Of a DNA stretch of 64,000 nucleotides, positions 1-7,923 are shown one piece after another. The notes beneath the pieces are model-generated. The model made no database searches. It was given only the letters and a program-made list of their open reading frames with translations, and was not told the DNA's origin. Source of the DNA: Rhodospirillaceae bacterium (GTDB taxonomy: Bacteria; Pseudomonadota; Alphaproteobacteria; CACIAM-22H2); NCBI GenBank assembly GCA_022843945.1, contig JALHMR010000003.1, forward strand, positions 62,001 through 126,000, in the 5' to 3' direction. The position numbers were made by a program, and so were the translations under genes. Within the stretch, counting starts at the first letter, position 1, and every line of letters begins with the position of its first letter.

Positions 1-33
1 AAGGCGGCCGACTTGCTTGAAGCCTTTGCTCAT
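1..33 (-). CDS. Start of the next gene in the operon (cut by window edge)
   Basis: Downstream of the amidohydrolase stop on the minus strand, an ATG at 33 opens a frame beginning MSKGFKQVGRL that runs off the window. A purine-rich stretch (GAGAGGA) lies about 12 bases upstream of the ATG. Only 11 residues are visible, so nothing can be said about function. Its place as the next gene of the ABC transporter/amidohydrolase operon is inferred from orientation and a gap of about 25 bases. Confidence 0.35.
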   Translation of the reverse strand, partial: MSKGFKQVGRL

Positions 34-58
34 TGCCGTTGTGTGTCCTCTCTGTTTT

Positions 59-1300
59 TTAGAACCATGTCTGGCGCCGGACTTCGGTCTCGGCGACCAC
101 CTTGCCGCGCTTGATCACCCAGCGCCGTGGCGCCTGCAGCCGGATAGCCTCGGCGGCATCGGGCGCCTCGATGATCACCGCGTCGGCGAGCGCGCCAGGC
201 TTGAGGCCGTAATCCTCGATGCCCAGGATGCGGGCCGCATTTACCGTCGGCATGGCGAAGAGCTGCTCGATCTGCGTCGGCTGGCTCAGGTGGGCGGCGT
301 GCGCGGTGATCAGTGCCACCTCGAGCGTATCGTCCCGGCCGAAGGGGTAGAAAGTATCGCGCACGCAGTCCTGGCCGAAGGACACGTTGATGCCGGCGGC
401 GAGCAGCTCCTGCACGCGGGTGATGCCGCGCCGCTTGGGCTGGGCATCGAGGCGGCCCTGCAGCATCAGATTGGTCGCCGGGTTGGTGATCATGTGCAGA
501 CCCGCCTGCTTCACCTTGGCGATCACCTTGGCGGCGTAATCCTGCGGATAGCCCGCCAGCGCGCAGGTATGGCCGGCGGTCACTCGCCCCTGCCAGGAGT
601 TGGCCATCGTCTGGTCGGCGAGCATCTCCAGGGTGCGGGCGTTGGGATCGTCGGTTTCGTCGACATGCATGTCGATGTCGGCATCGTGCTTGCGGGCGAT
701 CTCGAAGGCGATCTCGATGTGTCGCTTACTGTCGGCCGGCGAGGCCTCGTTGAACGGCATGCCGCCGACCACGTCGGCGCCCATTTCCATCGCCTTCCAC
801 ATCAGCTCTTCCGCACCCTTGTCGCGCAGGATGCCCTCCTGCGGAAAGGCGACGATCTGGATGTCGGCGATGTGCCTGTACTTCTCGCGCGCCGCGAGCA
901 CGCCTTCCATCGGCTTGAGGCCGCCGATCGTATCGACATCGACATGGGTACGGAAATGCAGGACACCGTTGGCGACGCCGGATTCGATGATCGAGCCGGC
1001 ACGCGCCACGACCTCCGCGGTCGAATAAGTCCTCTTCTTCTCCCAGATGATCTCGATCGCCTCGGTGAGCGTGCCGGAACTGTTGGTCCGCACCTCCTTG
1101 TTGATCATCACTTTGTCGAGATGGATATGCGGCTCGATGAAGCCGGGGATCGCGAGGCGCCCCGCGGCGTCGATCGTCCGCTTCGCGGTCATGCCGACGG
1201 TGGGCGCTATGAATCGGCCGCCGACAGCGGCAAGATCAACGGTCTTGGCCTCACCCCAGGGCTTGAGGTTGCGCAGCAACAGGTCAACGGTGGCCGTCAT
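59..1300 (-). CDS. Cytosine deaminase/AtzC-like metal-dependent amidohydrolase
   Basis: 413 aa, full length for the CodA/AtzC branch of the amidohydrolase superfamily, which hydrolyses C-N bonds of cyclic or amide nitrogen compounds in the cytoplasm. Metal and catalytic motifs are visible: HIHLDK near residues 58-63, HVDETDD near 212-218, TAGHT with His244, and SFGQD with Asp311. The C-terminal LKPGALAD stretch is the usual small beta-domain signature. It follows the ABC ATPase gene with an 8-base gap, so the substrate is probably imported by the adjacent transporter. Which compound is used (cytosine, creatinine, triazine-like) cannot be read from the sequence. Family confident, substrate unknown. 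Confidence 0.85.
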   Translation of the reverse strand: MTATVDLLLRNLKPWGEAKTVDLAAVGGRFIAPTVGMTAKRTIDAAGRLAIPGFIEPHIHLDKVMINKEVRTNSSGTLTEAIEIIWEKKRTYSTAEVVARAGSIIESGVANGVLHFRTHVDVDTIGGLKPMEGVLAAREKYRHIADIQIVAFPQEGILRDKGAEELMWKAMEMGADVVGGMPFNEASPADSKRHIEIAFEIARKHDADIDMHVDETDDPNARTLEMLADQTMANSWQGRVTAGHTCALAGYPQDYAAKVIAKVKQAGLHMITNPATNLMLQGRLDAQPKRRGITRVQELLAAGINVSFGQDCVRDTFYPFGRDDTLEVALITAHAAHLSQPTQIEQLFAMPTVNAARILGIEDYGLKPGALADAVIIEAPDAAEAIRLQAPRRWVIKRGKVVAETEVRRQTWF

Positions 1301-1308
1301 GATCGAAC

Positions 1309-2070
1309 CTAGTGAGTCTGGAGACGGCGCAGGAAGGCGCGCGTGCGGTCATTGCGCGGATTGCCGAAGATCTCGGCCGGCGCGCCCTGCTCGACGATCA
1401 CCCCGCCGTCCATAAAGACGACGCGGTCAGCGACATCGCGGGCAAACCCCATCTCGTGGGTGACGAGCAACATGGTCATGCCGTCGCTGGCCAGCTGGCG
1501 CAGGACGGCCAGCACCTCGCCGACCAGCTCAGGGTCGAGCGCCGAGGTCACCTCGTCGAACAGCATGAGGTTAGGCTCCATGGCGAGCGAGCGGGCGATA
1601 GCCACGCGCTGCTGCTGGCCACCCGAAAGTTCTCCCGGATAGGCACCAGCCTTGGCCGACAGGCCGACCTTGGCGAGCAGCGCCTCGGCGCGCGCTACGG
1701 CCTTATCGCGCGGCAGGTCGAGAACCTGGATCGGCGCCTCAATGATGTTCTCCAGCGCCGTCATGTGCGGGAATAGGTTGAACTGCTGAAACACCATGCC
1801 GATATGGGTGCGCATCCGATTGATATGGTTTTCCGGCTGTTTCACCCGCGCACCACCGCTGCCGGGCATGTAGCCGATCCACTCGCCGGCGACGCGCACC
1901 GTGCCGGCCTCGAACGACTCGAGCAGGTTGATGCAGTTGAGCAGCGTGCTCTTGCCCGATCCCGACGGCCCGATAATGACCACAACCTCGCCCGGCGCCA
2001 CCGCCAGATCGACGCCCTGAAGGACTTTGAGCTCGCCGAAGCTTTTGTGGAGCGCCTTGATCTCCACCAT
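1309..2070 (-). CDS. Polar amino acid-type ABC transporter ATP-binding protein
   Basis: 253 aa from the ATG at 2070, which begins [12 protein letters not shown] and has a G-rich ribosome site; an upstream ATG at 2100 would add ten unlikely residues. Walker [10 protein letters not shown] lies at about 34-42, followed by the Q-loop, the LSGGQQQR signature, a Walker B ending [11 protein letters not shown], and the H-loop VTHEMGF. The pattern matches the GlnQ/HisP group energising import of polar amino acids or related small nitrogen compounds. It lies 13 bases downstream of the TrzA-like amidohydrolase and in the same operon as the permease. No periplasmic binding protein gene is visible in the window. 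Confidence 0.92.
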   Translation of the reverse strand: MVEIKALHKSFGELKVLQGVDLAVAPGEVVVIIGPSGSGKSTLLNCINLLESFEAGTVRVAGEWIGYMPGSGGARVKQPENHINRMRTHIGMVFQQFNLFPHMTALENIIEAPIQVLDLPRDKAVARAEALLAKVGLSAKAGAYPGELSGGQQQRVAIARSLAMEPNLMLFDEVTSALDPELVGEVLAVLRQLASDGMTMLLVTHEMGFARDVADRVVFMDGGVIVEQGAPAEIFGNPRNDRTRAFLRRLQTH

Positions 2071-2083
2071 GGGAATCCCCCCG

Positions 2084-3433
2084 TCAGTGCCTGCGTGCAT
2101 GGCGCCCTCGCTTCGGTCGTCGCGCCGCCGCCTCCCGCAGGATCGCGGCTTCGTCGATGGTAGTCAGTCTGCCGTCGTCGAGCACCAGGCGGCCGGCGAT
2201 CACGCTGAAGCGGACCGTCAGCGCCGTGTGGCACAGGACGATCTGCCGATGGAGATCGTTGCCGGGTGCAAGCGCCACGCTGCGGCGATCGAAGGCGACG
2301 AAGTCCGCCCTGCCGCCCGCTTTCAGCACACCCTCCGTCAGGCCGAACATGGTTGCCGGCGCGTGAGTCAGCATGACCAGAGCGTCGAGCGTCGAGGGCC
2401 AGCGGCGGCGGTCCTGGACCGACAGGCGCTGCAGGAAGGCGGCCGCCTTCGCGGCTTCGAGAATGTTCTGGCTATCGTTGCTCGCCGCGCCGTCGGTACC
2501 AAGCGCCACAAGCACGCCAGCCTCGCGCATTGCGTCGAGCCGGGCGATGCCGGAGCCCAGACGCATGTTACTCATCGGGTTGTGGACGATGCCCGCCCCG
2601 CCGCGGGCAAGGATGCGGAGGTCCGCGTCGGTCTGCCACACGCCGTGGGCGATCGACAGGCCGGGCCAGACGAGATCGAGGTCGCGCAGGTGGCGGACAG
2701 CCGTGGACCCGTAGCGCTTGCGCGCCTCGCCCGCCTCTTCCTTCGTTTCATCGACGTGGATGTGGAACGACAGGTCGGCCTCCCGCGCCAGAGCACCCGC
2801 CCCGCTCAGGAGCTCATCCGTGCAGCGCGTCGGCGCGGAGGGACCAACGCCGATCCGCAAGCCCTGCTCCGGCTTGTGCCAGCGCCGGGCGGCTTCGGCA
2901 CAGACTTCGATCTGGCGCTCGGCGTTGTTGGCGCGGTTGCGCGGGCCGACGGCGTCGCGCAGCCACACCGCTATGAGCGCCTTAAGCCCGGCATCCTGGT
3001 ACGCTTGGGCCACGGTATCGACCGCATCGAGGCGCGGCGGGTATTGGCGGAAATGATCGACGACGGCAACCGTGCCGGAGCGGATCATCTCGATGCAACC
3101 GAGCTGGGCCGCGAGGCGAATGCCGTCGGCATCCAGCCGGTCGAGCGAGCGCCAGACGCTGCCCAGCCAGTCGTCCAGACCAAGCCCGTCCGCCAGTCCG
3201 CGCGCCAGGTTCTCCGGCGAATGAGTGTGGGCGTTGACGAAGCCCGGCGTGATGACGAGATGAGTGGCATCTATCCGGCGGTCCACCGTCTGGCGCGCGA
3301 CTGCGTTCTTGCCCAATGCCGCGATGCGTCCATCGGCCACTACGACATCGCACTCTTCGAGAACGCGCCATTGCTTGTCGAACGGCAGGACCGTCGCATT
3401 GATGAAGGCGGTGCGGGTAGAAGCGCGCGCCAT
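2084..3433 (-). CDS. TrzA/AtzB/MtaD-like amidohydrolase (chlorohydrolase/deaminase family)
   Basis: 449 aa. The start is the ATG at 3433, overlapping the permease stop as TGATG; longer readings of this frame cover the permease and are not real. Metal ligands of subtype III amidohydrolases are visible: NAHTH at 68-72, HIHVDE at 224-229, IAHG with His263, and [10 protein letters not shown] with Asp314. Relatives include S-adenosylhomocysteine/guanine deaminases and atrazine-pathway hydrolases. Sitting between the permease and ATPase genes of an importer implies that it acts on the imported compound or its product. Together with the second amidohydrolase of the operon it suggests a two-step cytoplasmic deamination or hydrolysis of a nitrogen heterocycle. 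The substrate is not determinable. Confidence 0.85.
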   Translation of the reverse strand: MARASTRTAFINATVLPFDKQWRVLEECDVVVADGRIAALGKNAVARQTVDRRIDATHLVITPGFVNAHTHSPENLARGLADGLGLDDWLGSVWRSLDRLDADGIRLAAQLGCIEMIRSGTVAVVDHFRQYPPRLDAVDTVAQAYQDAGLKALIAVWLRDAVGPRNRANNAERQIEVCAEAARRWHKPEQGLRIGVGPSAPTRCTDELLSGAGALAREADLSFHIHVDETKEEAGEARKRYGSTAVRHLRDLDLVWPGLSIAHGVWQTDADLRILARGGAGIVHNPMSNMRLGSGIARLDAMREAGVLVALGTDGAASNDSQNILEAAKAAAFLQRLSVQDRRRWPSTLDALVMLTHAPATMFGLTEGVLKAGGRADFVAFDRRSVALAPGNDLHRQIVLCHTALTVRFSVIAGRLVLDDGRLTTIDEAAILREAAARRPKRGRHARRH

Positions 3434-4086
3434 CAGCGGATCCGGTACTTGCTTTCGACCCATTGATTCACCCACTGCATCGGCAGCGTCATGCACAGGT
3501 AGAACAAGGCAACGCCGGCAAACGGACTGAAAGTATTGGCCTTCCAGGTCATGATCTCGAGACCAACACGCAGCAGGTCGGTCAGGGCAATGGTCGAGAC
3601 CAGCGACGTGTTCTTCAGCAGGGTGATGAACTCGTTGGTTAGCGGCGGCAGGACGCGGCGCAGCGCCTGCGGCAGGATGATGCGCCGCATGGCCCGGCCG
3701 TAGGACATGCCAAGCGACCTCGCCGCGCGCATCTGCCCAGGCTCGATCGACTGGATACCAGCGCGCACGATCTCGGTTACGTAGGCCCCGTTGGTCAACG
3801 CCAGCGCCAGAATGCCGACCGTGAAGGCGCTGAGCTGGATGCCTGCCGAGGGCAGGCCGTAATAGAGAAAAGTCAGGGTGACAAGCAACGGCACGCCACG
3901 CATGAGCGTGACATAGAAGACGGCCAACCCCGCGATCACGGGGTTCTTGGAGACGCGCGCGAGGCCGCCCAGCGTACCGAGCACCAGGCCGATGACGAAG
4001 GAAATCACTGTCAGTTGCGCGGTCACCACCGCCCCCTGCGCCAGGAACGGAAGCGACTCGAGGAACAGCGACCACTGAAAATCCAC
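3433..4086 (-). CDS. Polar amino acid-type ABC transporter permease (HisM/GlnP family)
   Basis: 217 aa, the usual size for this inner-membrane permease family. Hydrophobic segments occur near residues 18-40, 55-75, 85-105 and 185-205. The cytoplasmic EAA loop contacting the ATPase is seen in the region reading SLGMSYGRAMRRIILPQALR, followed by PPLTNEFI. It is the first gene of the operon, starts at 4086 behind AGCGAGGAGAAA, and is translationally coupled to the next gene (TGATG overlap). Only one permease is encoded here, so the transporter is either a homodimer or uses a partner outside the window. Confidence 0.9.
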   Translation of the reverse strand: MDFQWSLFLESLPFLAQGAVVTAQLTVISFVIGLVLGTLGGLARVSKNPVIAGLAVFYVTLMRGVPLLVTLTFLYYGLPSAGIQLSAFTVGILALALTNGAYVTEIVRAGIQSIEPGQMRAARSLGMSYGRAMRRIILPQALRRVLPPLTNEFITLLKNTSLVSTIALTDLLRVGLEIMTWKANTFSPFAGVALFYLCMTLPMQWVNQWVESKYRIR

Positions 4087-4480
4087 TTTTCTCCTCGCTC
4101 GCTTTTGGCCTGAAGAGCCGAACGTCGCTACAGCCGCACGGCCGGCAATCGCGCCGGACGACAGTCGTTCTTAAGACAGTAGGGGGACTGTCGGCGCCAA
4201 CGGCGCCGGCCCACGCGGCAACCGCCTAAAAAGGCGGCTCCGTATTCAGGGGGTAGTTCGCCAGCGCCCGCGGGCGCGACGCAGGCCGTCGGAGCGGCGC
4301 GGGCGGCCGATAGGGGACGGCCGCGGCGCTGTCGCGCCTGCCCTCGTCCTGCTCCTACGCCGTTTGCCGCCAAACCGCATCGGTTGCACCTTACCTCTGC
4401 TCACGCGGGCACGATATTCCGATCCTGCGATGGTAATCTAGCAAGACTTGGGCCGTACGCATAGTCAGGTAAGAGTTAAG
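4087..4480 (-). promoter_or_regulatory. Long structured leader of the ABC transporter/amidohydrolase operon
   Basis: No gene is supported in these 394 bases. Read on the minus strand towards the permease start they hold several hairpins: CCGCC/GGCGG around 4222-4237, GGCGCC/GGCGCC around 4192-4208, GACAGT/ACTGTC at 4175-4192 and ACGAC/GTCGT at 4158-4168. The element CGACAGT (minus strand, 4187-4193) can pair either with ACTGTC (4175-4180) or with ACTGTCG (4159-4165), so two mutually exclusive stems are possible just before the start codon. This resembles an attenuator or riboswitch expression platform. I do not recognise a known riboswitch class. Function is inference. Confidence 0.35.
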
Positions 4481-4731
4481 GGGCTCTCAGCAAAGATCAG
4501 GCCGCGGTGGACTTGCGCCCAGGCACCCTACGCCTTCTGATTGCCGACAAGCGCCTGCTTCCGGATATTTTCGCCGCCAGTCTCCACTTGCGCTCATGAG
4601 CGGACGCTCTCTGCCTTGGTCCGCGGCGATGCCGACACCGGACACCAATCGATGGTCGTCAAGGCGGCAAGGTGCCCGCTCGCGCATGCTTCTCACCATC
4701 CGGGATTCCACACCCACGGGGAGAGACCGGC

Positions 4732-4905
4732 ATGAGGACCCATCGGTTGATCTATCTTGCTCTGCCGGCTCTGGCCGCGCTCCTGCCGCTGTCGGCAGCA
4801 CCCGCCTTCGGCCAGGCGGACGTCCAGATCGTCGCCGTCGACGTACGCGCCGTTGGCGAGGGATACCCCACCAGCAAGCGTCTACTGAACCGAATAGACC
4901 GCTAG
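4732..4905 (+). pseudogene. Truncated PRC-barrel-type secreted protein
   Basis: An ATG at 4732 with a good ribosome site (GGGGAGAGACC) opens 57 codons: a signal peptide (MRTHRLIYLALPALAALL, cleavage near AFGQA) and then a segment reading DVRAVGEGYPTSK. That last part resembles, from memory, the sequence just before the first strand of secreted alphaproteobacterial PRC-barrel proteins, which continue for another 60-100 residues. Here the frame ends a few codons later at a TAG, and no PRC-barrel continuation is seen downstream. I read it as the 5' remnant of a gene cut by the rearrangement that left the IS-like debris at 4.9-5.4 kb. Confidence 0.5.
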
Positions 4906-5434
4906 GATGTCTTAAATCTTAGTCTAAGTGGAGGTGAGGTCTGCTTTGGGCACGCGCGAAGATTGCTACTTTCCTTCCACTGACGTTTGGCCGCCCAAGA
5001 GTGTGGCCCAGATCGAGAACCGTAATCGCATGGAGAGCGATCTCGGCCTCGAACAGGAGAGCGATCTCGGCCTCGGCATCGCAACTAGCGATGCCCAACG
5101 AACCATCCATCGATGCTGGATGTGATCCGGGTTATGTGAGTGGGACAAATAAGCCCGAAACAATCAACTGATACGGGGGCTAAAAAGATCGGTGGTGCCC
5201 AGGGCCGGGCACGATTCTGAAGGCAAAATCAAATAGTTGGACACATTTTGAAGCCCTGATTCGAGCACTGGTTCATTATGTTTTTCGGCGCCAGTGTCCC
5301 ACTTTTTCGGCGCCATCCCCCTAGGCGAAGCCTTCGACGCTTGCCGGGCCAAGATGATCGAGGCCAGCGTAGCCCCTGTCGTGGCGAACTGATCCAGGCG
5401 AGGCGCGCCGGTGAGGGCGCGCCCCGCGGCCGGT
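4906..5434. other. Gene-free stretch with repeat and IS-like relics
   Basis: No coding sequence is supported here. The stretch contains a tandem duplication of a 24-base unit (GAGAGCGATCTCGGCCTCG core at 5033 and 5057), copy A of a dispersed repeat of about 100 bases (5110-5209), and inward-facing near-inverted ends GTTGGACAC (5236-5244) and GTGTCCCAC (5294-5302). The same kinds of motif recur at 25.6-25.8 kb. Base composition is patchier and more AT-rich than the flanking genes. It looks like the scar of one or more degenerate insertion sequences. Confidence 0.5.
5110..5209 (+). repeat. Dispersed repeat, copy A
   Basis: About 100 bases starting TCGATGCTGGATGTGATC and ending GGTGCCCAGGGCCGGG match 25586-25686 at most positions with scattered substitutions, in the same orientation. 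Shared blocks include GGGACA-ATAAGCCCGAAA, TCAACTGA and the last 18 bases. On the minus strand the end reads CCCGGCCCTGGGCACCA, like a tRNA acceptor 3' end with CCA, although no complete tRNA folds here. Probably a mobile-element relic. Confidence 0.6.
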
Positions 5435-5680
5435 TCAGAAATCGGTGACGGGGCTGAACGGTGTTACGACGGCGGACGCGTCGGACACCTTGATCACGCT
5501 CTCGGACACGGCAACGGCGTCAGTCCTGGTCGGCGCAGCCGCCTTCTCGTTGGAGGCAACGATCTGCGTGACGGCTTTCACCTGCGGCGCTTCGGCGCGC
5601 AGCCCGGCCGCCGCAAAAGCGACGAGGAAGAAGGCGGCACCGAGCCAGAGCACGGAATGCGATGAAGTCGGCTTGTTCAT
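5435..5680 (-). CDS. Small membrane-anchored or secreted hypothetical protein
   Basis: 81 aa from the ATG at 5680 (MNKPTSSHS), chosen because GGGAGA lies 8 bases upstream; an in-frame ATG at 5722 would add 14 residues without a better site. A single hydrophobic segment (residues about 9-27, ending AGLRAEA) could be an uncleaved anchor or a signal peptide. The remainder is rich in Ala, Val, Ser and Thr with no recognised domain. It stands alone between IS-like debris and the selenium island. No function is assigned. Confidence 0.55.
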   Translation of the reverse strand: MNKPTSSHSVLWLGAAFFLVAFAAAGLRAEAPQVKAVTQIVASNEKAAAPTRTDAVAVSESVIKVSDASAVVTPFSPVTDF

Positions 5681-5888
5681 GAGGGTCTCCCGAAGGTTTT
5701 CGTTGAGGGCGATGACACGCACTCTGCCATCCGGGATTTAAAGCGCGGTTAAATCGGCGCCGCTTTCTTGTTTGATTACAGTCAGTTAGGTAAATTGCCG
5801 GACAATCTTCACTACCGCTTCACGTTGCTTGCCGGCCCTTAAGGTTACCCGGGCGCAACGAAGATCGGCGAAGTCGCTGATTCGCCTG

Positions 5889-6935
5889 TCACTCCACCCG
5901 GACGCGCGGCGCCCCGGCGGCGACCTCGCCGATCACCTTCGAGTGGACGAAGCCCCGGTTCGTCAGCAGCTCCAGCACCGCCGGCACGGTCTTCTCGCCG
6001 CAGGCGATCAGCAGGCCGCCGCTGGTCTGCGGATCGCAGAGCAGGTTGCGCCGCCATTCGGGCAGACCGGCGGGGAGGTCGACCTCGTTTCCATAGCTCG
6101 CCCAGTTGCGCGTCGCGGCTCCGGTGCCGATCCCGCTTTCCGAGAGTTTCACCGAGGCCGGGATGAACGGCAGATCCGCCATGTCGATGCGCACGCCGAG
6201 AGAGGCGCCGCGGCACATCTCCAGCGTATGCCCTAGCAGCCCGAAGCCGGTCACGTCGGTGACCGCATGCACGCCCGGCAGCGGCGGCAGTTCGGCGCCG
6301 ACCGTGTTAAGTTGGGTCGTCTGGGCGATCATCTCGGCATAGGCGGCACTGTCGAGCAGCCCTTTCTTGAGGGCAGCGCTCAGGATACCGATGCCCAGGC
6401 GCTTGGCCAGGATCAGCCGGTCGCCGACCCGCGCCGTGCTGTTGCGCAGGACCCGGGCTGGGTCGACGATGCCGATGGCGGCAAGACCGTAGATCGGCTC
6501 GGGCGAGTCGATCGAATGGCCGCCGGCCACCGGAATGCCGGCCGCGGCGCAGACCGCCGCTCCGCCGCGCAGAATCTGCTGCACCTGCTCCACCGGCAGC
6601 TTGCCGACCGGCATGCCGACGATGGCCAGGGCCATGATCGGTGAGCCACCCATGGCGTAGATATCCGAGAGCGCATTGGTCGCGGCAATGCGCCCAAACT
6701 CGTAGGGATCGTCGACGATCGGCATGAAGAAATCGGTGGTGGCGACCACGGCCTGGCGGTCGTTGATCTTGTAGACGGCCGCGTCATCTGCCGTCTCCGT
6801 GCCGACCAGCAGATTGGGGAAGCTCGTCGCGGCTGGCATCTTGGCCAGGATCTGGCTGAGCACGGAGGGTGCCAGCTTGCAGCCGCAACCGCCGCCATGG
6901 GCCAGGTCTGTCAGTCGGATTGCACCGTCAGGCAT
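5889..6935 (-). CDS. selD: Selenide, water dikinase (selenophosphate synthetase)
   Basis: 348 aa, normal length. SelD makes selenophosphate from selenide and ATP, the selenium donor for Sec-tRNA synthesis by SelA. The glycine-rich N-terminal motif HGGGCGCK carries the catalytic pair Cys17/Lys20, the same numbering as in E. coli; the position is Cys here, not selenocysteine. The AIRS-type ATP-binding core follows, with [18 protein letters not shown] and [13 protein letters not shown], and the C-terminal domain has [10 protein letters not shown]. It is the last gene of the island, 9 bases after the GcvH-like gene, suggesting cotranscription with the sulfur-carrier-type genes and selB. Confidence 0.97.
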   Translation of the reverse strand: MPDGAIRLTDLAHGGGCGCKLAPSVLSQILAKMPAATSFPNLLVGTETADDAAVYKINDRQAVVATTDFFMPIVDDPYEFGRIAATNALSDIYAMGGSPIMALAIVGMPVGKLPVEQVQQILRGGAAVCAAAGIPVAGGHSIDSPEPIYGLAAIGIVDPARVLRNSTARVGDRLILAKRLGIGILSAALKKGLLDSAAYAEMIAQTTQLNTVGAELPPLPGVHAVTDVTGFGLLGHTLEMCRGASLGVRIDMADLPFIPASVKLSESGIGTGAATRNWASYGNEVDLPAGLPEWRRNLLCDPQTSGGLLIACGEKTVPAVLELLTNRGFVHSKVIGEVAAGAPRVRVE

Positions 6936-6944
6936 GGCTCTCTC

Positions 6945-7385
6945 CTACTCCGTGCGTTCCTTGTAGGCACCCGTGGCGAACCAGCCCTCGAAGGCCGGCG
7001 CGATACCGGCGCCGGTCACCAGCCCCTGCCGCCAGTCGTCGCTGGCGGGCTTCACGATAAGCATCCAGCCCTCGTCGAACGGATCGGTGTTGAGCAATCC
7101 CGGCCTGCCCACCAGGATCTCATTGGTGGCCACGACCGTCCCGGCGAAGGCTGAACGCGCCGCGCCGACCCACTTGCCGCCCTCGACCACCGCAAACGAC
7201 CGGTGCTTGTCGAACTCGCGCCCCACCCGCTTCGGTGTGAAGGCGAAGATGCCGCCCATGAAATTCGCCGACCAATGGGTAAATCCGGCGCGCACCGTTC
7301 CGTCCGCCAGCGGCTCGTACCAGACCTGGTTCTCCATGTCGTAGAAGAGCCGGTCGGGAAACTCGATGTTCTGCACCTGGACCAT
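6945..7385 (-). CDS. GcvH-like (lipoyl-type) carrier protein in the selenium island
   Basis: 146 aa, resembling glycine cleavage H protein. The segment FAVVEGGKWVG aligns with the E. coli lipoylation site (AVAESVKAAS), putting Lys71 at the lipoyl-lysine position. It continues like GcvH with AGTVVATNEIL, LLNTDPFDEGW and a C-terminal tail. No other glycine cleavage genes are near. It lies between the DsrE-family gene and selD, 9-10 bases from each. Stand-alone GcvH-like proteins are known as lipoate-binding sulfur carriers (LbpA) in sulfur oxidation; a selenium or sulfur relay role here is inference. Whether Lys71 is lipoylated is not shown by the sequence. Family confident, role unknown. Confidence 0.8.
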   Translation of the reverse strand: MVQVQNIEFPDRLFYDMENQVWYEPLADGTVRAGFTHWSANFMGGIFAFTPKRVGREFDKHRSFAVVEGGKWVGAARSAFAGTVVATNEILVGRPGLLNTDPFDEGWMLIVKPASDDWRQGLVTGAGIAPAFEGWFATGAYKERTE

Positions 7386-7394
7386 GGCGTGCCG

Positions 7395-7799
7395 TCAGTA
7401 CGTCAGCACGCGGCATGTGCCCTCCATGATGTCACCCATCATGGCGCCGGCCCCCATCAGGCCGCTGCATTCGGGAATCAGGTCGCTTTCCTTCATGTCG
7501 AGCAGCTCGAGATTCGCCGGGCAGGCCCAGAAGCGAGCCCCCTGGCTGTGCGCTTCCCTGATCCAGTCGTAGACGGTCTTGGAGTTGCCGATCTTGATCC
7601 GCAGCGTCTCGGCCACGCCCCTGCGCAGCAGTCGCCCCGCTGAGGCGGTGCAGACGATATCGACCTGGTAGTCCATCGCGGCAGCCACGGCCGCGTGATA
7701 GAAGGGCGCGCCGAGCTGCTCGACGTTGCGCGGATCGGTGTTCATCAACACGATCAGCAGCCGGCTTGCCGGACCTTGCGGTTGCGGCAAGCCCGTCAC
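7395..7799 (-). CDS. DsrE/DsrF-family sulfur-relay protein
   Basis: 134 aa from a GTG at 7799, reading (V)TGLPQPQGPASRLLIVLMN. This start leaves the frame just after the tRNA-Sec gene; a longer reading would run through the tRNA. The fold is DsrE-like: an N-terminal beta strand LLIVLMNTD and a mid-protein ARFWACPANLELL strand with Cys93 at the usual active-site position, plus Cys50, Cys111 and Cys129. DsrE proteins carry persulfide sulfur. The selenium-associated protein YedF has a DsrE-like domain, so a selenium or persulfide trafficking role fits this position between tRNA-Sec and selD. The specific role is inference. Confidence 0.8.
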   Translation of the reverse strand: MTGLPQPQGPASRLLIVLMNTDPRNVEQLGAPFYHAAVAAAMDYQVDIVCTASAGRLLRRGVAETLRIKIGNSKTVYDWIREAHSQGARFWACPANLELLDMKESDLIPECSGLMGAGAMMGDIMEGTCRVLTY

Positions 7800-7817
7800 C
7801 GCTGTGCCCCGGAAAAT

Positions 7818-7913
7818 TGGCGGAAGGGCGTGGGAGTCGAACCCACGAAGAACCGACTGGCGGCCCTTACTGGCTTTGAAGGCCAGCCGCCCCACCGGGG
7901 GCGATGCCCTTCC
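7818..7913 (-). tRNA. selC: tRNA-Sec (anticodon TCA)
   Basis: 96 bases on the minus strand. The 5' end GGAAGGGC pairs with GCCCTTCC to give the 8-bp acceptor stem typical of bacterial tRNA-Sec; the discriminator is G and CCA is encoded (7818-7820). The anticodon loop CTTCAAA carries TCA (7877-7879), with stem GGCTGGC/GCCAGT-like pairing, a long variable arm and a T-arm CGTGGGTTCGACTCCCACG. It starts 10 bases after the selB stop and ends about 19 bases before the DsrE start, so it is probably processed from the operon transcript. Confidence 0.97.
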
Positions 7914-7923
7914 GCGTTGTTGA

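Noticed and set aside
2084-4075. Single 663-codon protein covering permease and amidohydrolase regions
   Set aside because: The first 214 codons are the permease gene read in another frame; the true start is at 3433.
4128-4373. 81-codon minus-strand frame in the transporter leader
   Set aside because: GC-rich, Arg/Ala-rich and overlapping structured leader; no ribosome site seen.
4087-4480. Known riboswitch or small RNA (guanidine, SRP, 6S, RNase P RNA) in the leader
   Set aside because: None of the conserved core motifs of these classes could be found.
5191-5212. Complete tRNA gene or phage attachment site in copy A of the repeat
   Set aside because: Only a tRNA-like 3' end is present; no anticodon arm or D-arm can be folded upstream.
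5889-6935. SelD itself as a selenoprotein
   Set aside because: Position 17 is encoded as Cys (no TGA).
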